Shown here in pieces: positions 8,301-15,176 of a stretch of DNA of 64,000 nt; position 1 is the first letter of the stretch, and every line of letters begins with the position of its first letter. The notes beneath the pieces are model-generated. The model saw only the letters and a list, made by a program, of their open reading frames with translations. It had not been told where the DNA came from and made no database searches. Origin of the DNA: Segatella hominis (lineage in GTDB: Bacteria > Bacteroidota > Bacteroidia > Bacteroidales > Bacteroidaceae); the NCBI RefSeq assembly GCF_019249725.2, contig NZ_CP137559.1, positions 2,191,501-2,255,500 of the forward strand. The letters run 5' to 3'. The position numbers were made by a program, and so were the translations under genes.

Positions 8301-8332
8301 TTTGAGGAAGAGCAAAATAGCTCTTCCTCAAA
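8301..8332 (+). promoter_or_regulatory. Perfect intergenic hairpin between the two TM2 genes of cassette 1
   Basis: TTTGAGGAAGAGC (8301-8313) and GCTCTTCCTCAAA (8320-8332) pair perfectly around a 6-nt loop. No T tract follows, so it is more likely a processing, stabilising or attenuating element than a terminator. A counterpart lies at 12232-12257 in cassette 2. Confidence 0.7.
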
Positions 8333-8351
8333 AACGAAAAGCAAGACAACA

Positions 8352-8684
8352 ATGAATGACAAAATCAATATGCTATTAATGACATATAGCAAGTATTTTC
8401 CTGATGAAAGTATGATGATGATCCAGGACAGATTCGAAGCTATGGATGAATCCAAGACATCTATGCTGTATACATTAGGCTTAAAAGATCCAACAATGGC
8501 ATTAATACTTTCCATTGTTGCTGGCGGATTAGGAATTGACAGATTTTATATCGGTGACACAGGTCTTGGAATAGCAAAACTGCTTACTTGTGGAGGTTGT
8601 GGAATCTGGACGATTATAGATTACTTTTTAATCATGAAAGTAACAAAGGAGAAGAACTTAGAAAAATTCATAACAGTCATGTAA
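8352..8684 (+). CDS. TM2-domain membrane protein (cassette 1, second)
   Basis: The start at 8352 (MNDKINMLLMTYSKYFPDES) is chosen because the paralogue at 12293 starts the same way; the frame is open further up but that part is only the shadow of the preceding gene. The 110-residue protein has a TM2 domain (GGLGIDRFYIGDTGLGIAKL, then CGIWTIIDYFLIM). Its stop TAA overlaps the next ATG by one base (TAATG), so translation of the downstream gene is probably coupled. It belongs to the TM2-TM2-DUF2752 cassette. Confidence 0.85.
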   Translation: MNDKINMLLMTYSKYFPDESMMMIQDRFEAMDESKTSMLYTLGLKDPTMALILSIVAGGLGIDRFYIGDTGLGIAKLLTCGGCGIWTIIDYFLIMKVTKEKNLEKFITVM

Positions 8685-9067
8685 TGACTAGGCAAGAAGC
8701 TTTCACCCTATTGGGAGTTTATATATTGGGAATGGTGTGGATTATACTGAACAACATCTATGATATAAGTTTAGTGCTATGCCCTACTAAAATTCTCTTT
8801 GGTATTCCTTGCCCGGGTTGCGGAATGACTAGAGCCGTAAAGCTTTGTCTTGAAGGTAAGTTATTAACAGCAGTACGGTTGAATCCCAATATCATACTTG
8901 TTTGGATAGTTCTTCCCATTGCCCCTTTCATCTTAATAACACAATTAGCAACAAATAAAGATTATATAGCAAGGATAAATGCCTGTTTAGACAAGAAGGT
9001 TTACCTCTTTATTATTCTAATTGCTGAAGGAAGCATATGGATTTATAACATTGTCCGGCATATATAA
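8684..9067 (+). CDS. DUF2752 membrane protein (cassette 1)
   Basis: The 127-residue protein has three to four hydrophobic helices and the DUF2752 hallmark LCPTKILFGIPCPGCGMTRA, with the cysteine cluster CPGCGMTR. The family is of unknown function and is often found next to TM2 genes in Bacteroidota. The start ATG overlaps the stop of the TM2 gene, so the true start is at 8684. The paralogue at 12631 has the same length. Confidence 0.88.
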   Translation: MTRQEAFTLLGVYILGMVWIILNNIYDISLVLCPTKILFGIPCPGCGMTRAVKLCLEGKLLTAVRLNPNIILVWIVLPIAPFILITQLATNKDYIARINACLDKKVYLFIILIAEGSIWIYNIVRHI

Positions 9068-9130
9068 GCGGACTTGACTGCATATTGCTTTATAAACATC
9101 GAATATAACAAATAAAAAAACAAAAAGATT

Positions 9131-9976
9131 ATGAAAATCAAGAGTTTATTTATCATTGCTTGTGCAATGATGTTTACATTATCATTGTCAGCACAGACAA
9201 GAAAAGGTACTACAGCCAAGAGACCAACTACTGCGTCAAAAAGACCTGCACAACAAACAACTTCTAAGCCGATATTGGTGGACTTAGGTTTGCCAAGCGG
9301 TACAAAATGGGCTGATAGAAATATTGGTGCAACAAGCGTTACTTCTGTTGGTGGCTATTATTCGTATGGTGAAACTGCAACCAAACAGATTTATACGTCA
9401 GATACATACACATTCAAGTCTGACATTACAAATATTGCAGGAACAGAGTATGATGTTGCAACAAAAAAATATGGCAAGGGATGGAGCATTCCTACCGCCG
9501 AACAGTGGAAAGAACTGTTTGAGAGCTGTACCCTTGACTATATGGTAATCAACAAACGATATGTTGCGAAATTTACAGGACCAAATGGCAAATCCATTTA
9601 TCTTTACTTCCCGCCTAATGATATATATGCTAGGATTGGTAACATGGAATTATCTAAACAAGTTTCGGCTAGACTTATGTCAGTTATAACAGAAAATGAG
9701 ACTTTCGTTAATTTGTCACAACTTGCCCAATATAATGGAATAACCGTAAAAGCGACGGAGGCTCTATATAGAACTGCCAACAAGGAATCCAATGCTCAGA
9801 TATTAGCAATAATATCCGTTGAAAAAAACGGGAAGGTTAATCCGTCCCTAAAAAACGCAACCGTTCAGAATAGTGATCAAGCGATCGTTGGCCTTCTAGT
9901 GCGTCCAGTTTTTAATAGTCCGAAAACAGAAAGTACTGAGGATACAGAACAAGATGAAATAGAACTACCAGAATAA
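9131..9976 (+). CDS. Secreted FISUMP-type protein
   Basis: A signal peptide (MKIKSLFIIACAMMFTLSLSA) is followed by a Thr/Arg/Lys-rich linker and then by VDLGLPSGTKWADRNIGA, GGYYSYGET and KYGKGWSIPTAEQWKEL, the pattern of the Fibrobacter succinogenes major paralogous (FISUMP) domain that is common in secreted Bacteroidota proteins. The 281-residue protein ends in an acidic tail (ESTEDTEQDEIELPE). It is probably exported; its ligand is unknown. It sits between the two TM2 cassettes, 7 bp before the next gene, so the two are likely co-transcribed. Confidence 0.75.
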   Translation: MKIKSLFIIACAMMFTLSLSAQTRKGTTAKRPTTASKRPAQQTTSKPILVDLGLPSGTKWADRNIGATSVTSVGGYYSYGETATKQIYTSDTYTFKSDITNIAGTEYDVATKKYGKGWSIPTAEQWKELFESCTLDYMVINKRYVAKFTGPNGKSIYLYFPPNDIYARIGNMELSKQVSARLMSVITENETFVNLSQLAQYNGITVKATEALYRTANKESNAQILAIISVEKNGKVNPSLKNATVQNSDQAIVGLLVRPVFNSPKTESTEDTEQDEIELPE

Positions 9977-9983
9977 AAACAAT

Positions 9984-11507
9984 ATGAAAAGAATACATTA
10001 TAATATCCTAATAATCTGTTTTGCGCTTTTTAGTTGTATGACTATAAAAGCGCAGAACGCTTCTTCTGTCAAGTCTGCCAAGACTGCTGAGCTCAATGCT
10101 TTGCTGAAAACAAAGAAATGGACAATCTCTGATATTGCGGGATTTATTCCATATAACATCTCAATGGTTGACGCATCTTTCAATACATGGCTTAAGAGCA
10201 AAGAAATTGTTTTTTATAAAGAAGTCAACGGCCAGAAGAAATTGGTTCTTCCTGAAGAAGTAGACAATGATCTGAAGGCAGACTATAAAGACAAACTTGG
10301 AGTGGAAACTCCTGCCAATTACTTTTCAGAATGGAAGAACTTTTTTGCAAAACGTTGTTATGCTCACGGTACTGCAGAATATGTTCTGGCTAAATATCAA
10401 AACAAGGAGATAACTCTTAAAGAATGTATTGATAAACTGAAAAATGCAGAAGACCAAAAGAGTTATGTGTCTTATATGAAGAGTTTTGTCTTCTATGCTA
10501 TGCAGCAAGAGCCTACTGCATGGGATGATCTTAATGGAGCATTGAAGGAAGTTATTGCTAAAAATAAGAAGACTGGTACTTGTCTTGCTTTTATGCTTTG
10601 CAGAACCAATAGTGACCCTAAGCAATGGGTGGCTATTATCAAACAAGTTCCCAAACCTTCTAAATTCTATAATGGTAGTGGCGATGATTCGTTTAGAGAA
10701 GATGCCACCATTATGACCTCTGCATTGGATAAAATTGAGCCTATAAATTACAAGGATGAATATGGAGGTTGCCTCTCTGGTATAAATCTTTATTTAGACG
10801 GAAGAGTTATTATGCGCCGTACTAATGCAAATATACCTATAGCCACTCTTTATTCTGTACAACAAGAGACGGATTGTCTGTCTGCATACAAAGGTCAAGA
10901 GTACACGTTCCTATATAATCCAAATGGAGAAAATCTTTATGGATTTTTACAGGAAAAAGGAGGATGCTATCTGAAGTTAAAACCAGTAAAACCTACGCTA
11001 TGGAGTGCAAATACAAAACGTTTGTCCAGTGAGCAGTTCGAATTAGTGGCTGGTTATAAGCTCAATAGTGCAGGAGATGTTATTGGAGAGTCGTATATAG
11101 GAATGTCAAAGCAGCAATTGTCTGAAGAACTCAAAAAGCCTCTCATGGGTTATGAAGATCTAGTCAGTCTTGGTGCTCAGGCTTCTGAGTATAAGAGACA
11201 AGAAGAGATAAACAAGGCTGACAATGAGTATATGTATAAGGAGGTAACTCAGCTCAGAAAGAAATATGGAGACAAACCTGTAGATGCGATGATAAAAATA
11301 GAGCCTTATGTTGGAATGCCAGAAGGAATCTTGAATGATTATATTGGTACAATAAAAGGTATTAAAGTAAAATTGTTTGAAAGAGTGTATCATTCAGTAT
11401 GGAACAAATACCAGCTCTGTGGATTGTTACGCAGCTTGGGTAACAATATTACTGTTTGGTGTCTCAACGGAGTGGTTGAACATGTTTATCACGACGGAAG
11501 ATTATAA
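9984..11507 (+). CDS. Secreted protein of unknown function
   Basis: The 507-residue product has a signal peptide (MKRIHYNILIICFALFSCMTIKA) that could be cut by signal peptidase I after KAQ, or be lipidated at Cys18. The mature part is a mix of helices and strands without a motif I recognise. It lies 7 bp behind the FISUMP gene on the same strand. The gene is visibly more AT-rich than its neighbours and uses different codons, which fits recent acquisition together with the flanking cassette. Confidence 0.7.
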   Translation: MKRIHYNILIICFALFSCMTIKAQNASSVKSAKTAELNALLKTKKWTISDIAGFIPYNISMVDASFNTWLKSKEIVFYKEVNGQKKLVLPEEVDNDLKADYKDKLGVETPANYFSEWKNFFAKRCYAHGTAEYVLAKYQNKEITLKECIDKLKNAEDQKSYVSYMKSFVFYAMQQEPTAWDDLNGALKEVIAKNKKTGTCLAFMLCRTNSDPKQWVAIIKQVPKPSKFYNGSGDDSFREDATIMTSALDKIEPINYKDEYGGCLSGINLYLDGRVIMRRTNANIPIATLYSVQQETDCLSAYKGQEYTFLYNPNGENLYGFLQEKGGCYLKLKPVKPTLWSANTKRLSSEQFELVAGYKLNSAGDVIGESYIGMSKQQLSEELKKPLMGYEDLVSLGAQASEYKRQEEINKADNEYMYKEVTQLRKKYGDKPVDAMIKIEPYVGMPEGILNDYIGTIKGIKVKLFERVYHSVWNKYQLCGLLRSLGNNITVWCLNGVVEHVYHDGRL

Positions 11508-11793
11508 AAAAGTGAGTTCTTTGACATTTTCAGATAGTATTAAGGATTGTAAAAACTATGAACAGATAGAGAAGTCTGAAATGAAGAAGAGATGGTTTTA
11601 GGCATAATAAGGAAAGCCACCAAGGTCGTTGATAAGTTAGCACATACTTTAGGCTCTACTCGTTACCTATATATAATAAGGTGTAACAAAGGTTACACTA
11701 CAAATGGAATAAACGGAATGGTCAAAAAAAAGGAAAAAATAACTTTTTTGAAAAAAAATCGACATAGAATTAGGATATATTCATTTATTTCAT
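11508..11793. other. Intergenic stretch without a gene; operator-like palindrome
   Basis: No convincing frame is present. The perfect inverted repeat GTGTAAC/GTTACAC (11691-11697/11702-11708, 4-nt loop) is the only clear structure and could be an operator. AT-rich sequence leads into the promoter at 11794. Confidence 0.5.
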
Positions 11794-11801
11794 TATATTT
11801 G
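11794..11801 (+). promoter_or_regulatory. Promoter of TM2 cassette 2
   Basis: TATATTTG, a perfect TAnnTTTG match, lies about 75 bp before the first gene of the cassette. Confidence 0.7.
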
Positions 11802-11874
11802 CAGTGTTAGAAAGTAAAAGTAAATATACCTAATAGATCTTAACATTCTTAACTTAATAACAAAAATAAAGATT

Positions 11875-12210
11875 ATGGAAAAAGAAAAAATTGATCAGTT
11901 CATGATGGCAAATGCCAAGTTCTTTCCTCCAATGATGGTAGGTCAGATCAAGGAAAAGTTAGCCACACTCGATGAGGACAAAGAGACCATGTTGATGTCA
12001 ACAGACTGGAAGAATCCTACAGTAGGATTACTTTTCGCATTCTTCCTTGGTGGTTTAGGTGTTGACCGCTTCTGGCTTGGCGAAACAGGTCTGGGTATAG
12101 TCAAAATCATTACTTGTTCAGGAGCAGGTATTTGGGGGCTCATCGACCTGTTCACCGTAGGTAAGAGAACACGTGAATACAACTATAAAAAGTTTATGAC
12201 GTATTTTTAA
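11875..12210 (+). CDS. TM2-domain membrane protein (cassette 2, first)
   Basis: The 111-residue protein matches the product of 7957-8292 nearly residue for residue in the TM2 part (FAFFLGGLGVDRFWLGETG, then GAGIWGLIDLFTV), and also shares the start MEKEKI and the length. The N-terminal half is more diverged (FFPPMMVGQIKEKLATLDED). It heads the second TM2-TM2-DUF2752 cassette and has its own promoter at 11794. Function unknown. Confidence 0.87.
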   Translation: MEKEKIDQFMMANAKFFPPMMVGQIKEKLATLDEDKETMLMSTDWKNPTVGLLFAFFLGGLGVDRFWLGETGLGIVKIITCSGAGIWGLIDLFTVGKRTREYNYKKFMTYF

Positions 12211-12231
12211 ACAAGTCATTTGAGGAAGAGC

Positions 12232-12257
12232 CTTCTGGTTCTTCCTCGTTTATCATC
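12232..12257 (+). promoter_or_regulatory. Intergenic hairpin of TM2 cassette 2
   Basis: GAGGAAGAGCC (12232-12242) pairs with GGTTCTTCCTC (12247-12257), one G-T pair, loop TTCT. It takes the same place as the hairpin at 8301 in cassette 1, though the loop and inner stem differ. Confidence 0.65.
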
Positions 12258-12292
12258 AATACAATATCATTATCCCATAAAAATATATCACT

Positions 12293-12625
12293 ATGAGCGA
12301 ACAAACCAACATGCTATTAATGACATACAGCAAATACTTTCCAGATGAAAGCATCATGATGCTCAAGCAGAAATTCGATCAGATGGACGAATCGAAGAAA
12401 TCATTGATGTATTCTCTCCAGTTCAAAGACCCTGTCACAACACTCATCCTGTCACTGTTGGTGGGTAGCTTAGGTATTGACCGTTTCTACATTGGCGACA
12501 CAGGACTCGGAATAGCCAAGTTGCTGACATGCGGCGGATGTGGCATCTGGACCATCGTCGATTATTTTCTGATTATGAAGAGAACCAAAGAAAAGAACTT
12601 TGAGAAATTGATGTCTCTCATCTAA
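12293..12625 (+). CDS. TM2-domain membrane protein (cassette 2, second)
   Basis: The 110-residue protein is the counterpart of 8352-8684: NMLLMTYSKYFPDES at the N-terminus and GSLGIDRFYIGDTGLGIAKL plus CGIWTIVDYFLIM in the TM2 domain. Here the following DUF2752 gene starts 5 bp after the stop instead of overlapping. The gene is more GC-rich in third positions than its paralogue, so the two copies have been separate for a while or one was acquired from a relative. Confidence 0.87.
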   Translation: MSEQTNMLLMTYSKYFPDESIMMLKQKFDQMDESKKSLMYSLQFKDPVTTLILSLLVGSLGIDRFYIGDTGLGIAKLLTCGGCGIWTIVDYFLIMKRTKEKNFEKLMSLI

Positions 12626-12630
12626 ACCTA

Positions 12631-13014
12631 ATGGGCAAACGAGAAACGATTATATTGTCGGCGCTTTACCTATTGGGCATCGCATGGATGTTCATCTACA
12701 CCCACTACAAGGTAAATATTCTCCTATGCCCCACCAAATGGGCATTGGGAATACCTTGTCCTGGATGCGGGATGACAAGGGCCTTGAGCCTTTTGCTCAA
12801 GGGCGACATGGTGGCTGCCGTCACCATGAATCCCAACATCGTGATAGCCTTAGTCGGCATTGTCTTAGCCCCTTTCCTGCTTTTCAGCCAATGGTTTACC
12901 AATAGGGATTATATGGGGAGAATCAACTCTTTACTAAATTGCAAGCTGTTTCTTATCCCCTTCTGCACATTCGAAATCATGATATGGGCATACAACATCA
13001 TGCGCCACATCTAA
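12631..13014 (+). CDS. DUF2752 membrane protein (cassette 2)
   Basis: The 127-residue protein carries the DUF2752 signature LCPTKWALGIPCPGCGMTRA and ends MIWAYNIMRHI, matching the IWIYNIVRHI end of the paralogue at 8684. It has several hydrophobic helices and should be an inner-membrane protein. The family has no known function. It closes the second cassette; no clear terminator follows, and the next 500 bp hold repeats. Confidence 0.88.
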   Translation: MGKRETIILSALYLLGIAWMFIYTHYKVNILLCPTKWALGIPCPGCGMTRALSLLLKGDMVAAVTMNPNIVIALVGIVLAPFLLFSQWFTNRDYMGRINSLLNCKLFLIPFCTFEIMIWAYNIMRHI

Positions 13015-13105
13015 ATATTCATAGGGGCAGTAGGCCTTCGTGGAACAATCTCATCCTCCTCATCTGGAGCAGGAAATCAATCTTTCCATAATCCGTATCT
13101 TAAAA

Positions 13106-13189
13106 TCACATTTCATGAGGGAATAATCTATACTTCCGTCACATTTCATGAGGGAATCTAATCATGTTTCCACACATTTTATGAGGGAA
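13106..13189 (+). repeat. Three tandem copies at 33-bp spacing (array B1)
   Basis: The core CACATTTCATGAGGGAA (third copy CACATTTTATGAGGGAA) is repeated with register at 13106, 13139 and 13172, so the period is exactly 33 bp. The roughly 15 bp between cores are unrelated. It lies upstream of the ATPase gene. Confidence 0.85.
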
Positions 13190-13227
13190 CGCCCCACTTT
13201 TAACTAAATTTAAAGTACATCTTACAA

Positions 13228-13340
13228 GGTGCTATCGCAATGCATCTATCCCCTTACCCTGCATCATAAGGACTGATTCATATTCTAAATAACGAAGGTG
13301 AACCAGCGGAAAATCGAACTGTAATCGTAATCAGTAATCA
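13228..13340 (+). repeat. Long direct repeat, left copy, with hexamer-tailed element copy 2
   Basis: From GGTGCTATCGCAATGCATC to the hexamer-tailed element at 13306-13340, about 113 bp recur at 14871-14986 with small gaps and substitutions. The two copies are in the same direction and flank the ATPase gene at 13531. Confidence 0.85.
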
Positions 13341-13401
13341 ACTCACGCCAGTGAAATGACGAAGGGGTAGAAAAGGGCCAAAAGCGCTTTATCACAAAAA
13401 C

Positions 13402-13482
13402 ACAAAGTAAAGTGCCACAAAAATACAAAGTAAAATAGCGTTAAAATACAAAGTAAAACGCCACAAAAATGCAAAATCGCTT
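13402..13482 (+). repeat. Four tandem copies at 23-bp spacing (array B2)
   Basis: The core ACAAAGTAAA lies at 13402, 13425 and 13448, with a degenerate fourth copy at 13471. Between cores a shared GCCACAAAAAT is partly kept. The array ends about 20 bp before the promoter of the ATPase gene, so it is well placed as an operator. Confidence 0.85.
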
Positions 13483-13503
13483 GTAGAATCCATTATTTAT
13501 CAT

Positions 13504-13511
13504 TATCTTTG
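13504..13511 (+). promoter_or_regulatory. Promoter of the DUF4143 ATPase gene
   Basis: TATCTTTG, 19 bp before the ATG, directly behind array B2. Confidence 0.75.
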
Positions 13512-13530
13512 CAAACAAAAAGCACTGAAT

Positions 13531-14826
13531 ATGAAGTATTTAGACAGAATAGCAGACAGAATGCTCCTGCTTCGTCTGGAAGCCTTTGGAGCAGTGCAGA
13601 TTGTAGGTCCTAAATGGTGCGGCAAAACCACTACGGCCATGCAGCAGTCAAAAAGTGTAATCAAGATGCAAGACCCAGATAAGCGTGAAGGTTATCTGGC
13701 GACGGCACGCACCAAACCCTCCTTGCTGCTCAGAGGTGAAACACCACGACTGATAGACGAATGGCAGGTAGCACCGGTATTGTGGGATGCCGTTCGAAAT
13801 ACCGTAGATGAGCGAAATCTGAAAGGCCAATTTATCTTAACCGGTTCTACTGTCGTTGAAGACCATAACGGAGAAATCATGCATACGGGTACAGGGCGTA
13901 TCTCCAAAATGCCCATGTATCCCATGAGCCTTTATGAGTCAAAAGAATCAACAGGCTCCATATCTTTACGTTCATTGTTTGATGACCCTTCTTACGATAT
14001 TGATGGATTGCAGTCAGACATGAGTGTGGAGCAACTGATTTATGCCGCTTGCCGAGGCGGTTGGCCTGCATCATTGGACGTCACTTCGCAGGAGGCACAA
14101 TTGCTGATAGCACAGGATTATGTAAATGTGATTTGCGATGAAGACATATCAAGGGTGGATGGAGTAAGGAGACAGCCTGCATTAGCACGACTCATCATGC
14201 GTTCTTATGCCCGAAACATCTGCACCCTTGTCAAGAAATCCAAGATGTTGGCAGATATCACAGTAGAAATGGAGAAAACATCGATGCCCACGTTTGATGA
14301 TTATCTTTCTGCATTGCAAAGACTGTTTGTCATAGAAGATGTGGAGGCATGGTGTCCGGCTATCCGTTCTGCCGCCGCTATCCGTTCGGGAGCCAAGCGT
14401 TGTTTTGTAGATCCTTCCATAGCAGTTGCGGCCTTGGGTATGTCGCCAAGAAGTTTGGAATTAGACCTTCGAACCTTTGGTTTCATATTCGAGTGTATGT
14501 GCATTCGCGATTTGAAGGTATATTCGCAAGCCTTGGGTGGCAGAGTCTCTTACTATCACGACCGCTATGGCCTGGAGGCAGATATTGTACTTCATCTTGC
14601 GGATGGCCGTTATGCCTTGATAGAATGCAAGTTGGGTAGTCGGGAGATTGACGATGGCGCCAAGCATCTCCTGCAACTACGTAATCTGATTCGTGAGAAA
14701 AACAAGGTCGAACATCAGATGCCGCTCAGAGAACCAGACCTGCTGATAGTCATGACTGGGGGCGAAATGGCTTATACAAGAGAAGATGGAGTAAAGGTTA
14801 TTCCTTTAGCTACATTAAAAAACTGA
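13531..14826 (+). CDS. AAA_14/DUF4143 ATP-binding protein
   Basis: The 431-residue protein has an N-terminal AAA-type ATPase domain with Walker A GPKWCGKTT (26-34), Walker B-like RLIDEWQ and sensor ILTGS. A C-terminal DUF4143 domain follows, with a PD-(D/E)XK-like end (EADIVLHLADGRYALIECKLG). Proteins of this build are common in Bacteroidota, often in several copies and of unknown role; nuclease or mobile-element functions have been suggested. It is the only complete member in this window; remnants of other ATPases occur at 19880, 24725, 49257 and 53992. It stands alone between imperfect 113-bp direct repeats and behind two operator-like arrays. Confidence 0.88.
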   Translation: MKYLDRIADRMLLLRLEAFGAVQIVGPKWCGKTTTAMQQSKSVIKMQDPDKREGYLATARTKPSLLLRGETPRLIDEWQVAPVLWDAVRNTVDERNLKGQFILTGSTVVEDHNGEIMHTGTGRISKMPMYPMSLYESKESTGSISLRSLFDDPSYDIDGLQSDMSVEQLIYAACRGGWPASLDVTSQEAQLLIAQDYVNVICDEDISRVDGVRRQPALARLIMRSYARNICTLVKKSKMLADITVEMEKTSMPTFDDYLSALQRLFVIEDVEAWCPAIRSAAAIRSGAKRCFVDPSIAVAALGMSPRSLELDLRTFGFIFECMCIRDLKVYSQALGGRVSYYHDRYGLEADIVLHLADGRYALIECKLGSREIDDGAKHLLQLRNLIREKNKVEHQMPLREPDLLIVMTGGEMAYTREDGVKVIPLATLKN

Positions 14827-14870
14827 AGCGATACCGCCGCCCTAACTATCTGTTTTTATATCGTTAAGGC

Positions 14871-14986
14871 GGTGCTATCGCAATGCATCCTATCCCCCTT
14901 ACCCCTGCATCCTAATGACTGATTCTTGTTTTAAATGACGAAGATGAACCAGCGGAAAATCGAACTGTAATCGTAATCAGTAATCA
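14871..14986 (+). repeat. Long direct repeat, right copy, with hexamer-tailed element copy 3
   Basis: Matches 13228-13340 in the same direction. The hexamer-tailed element occupies 14952-14986. The rest of the stretch up to the promoter at 15135 holds no gene that I can see. Confidence 0.85.
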
Positions 14987-15134
14987 GCCCCCCGTCAATG
15001 CAATAACTGGAGAAGTGGGATGGCAAGAAATGAGAATACAGAAAAAGGAAAGGTAAAGAATAAACATCCGATGAAAAAAGTAACATCCGTGCTTAAAAAT
15101 AAAAATAATATTTGGTGATTTCACATAAAAACTA

Positions 15135-15142
15135 TAACTTTG
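15135..15142 (+). promoter_or_regulatory. Promoter of the Tricorn-like protease gene
   Basis: TAACTTTG, a perfect TAnnTTTG match, 34 bp before the ATG at 15177. Confidence 0.75.
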
Positions 15143-15176
15143 CAACAATAATTTATTAGAAAGTGACTTTGTGATA

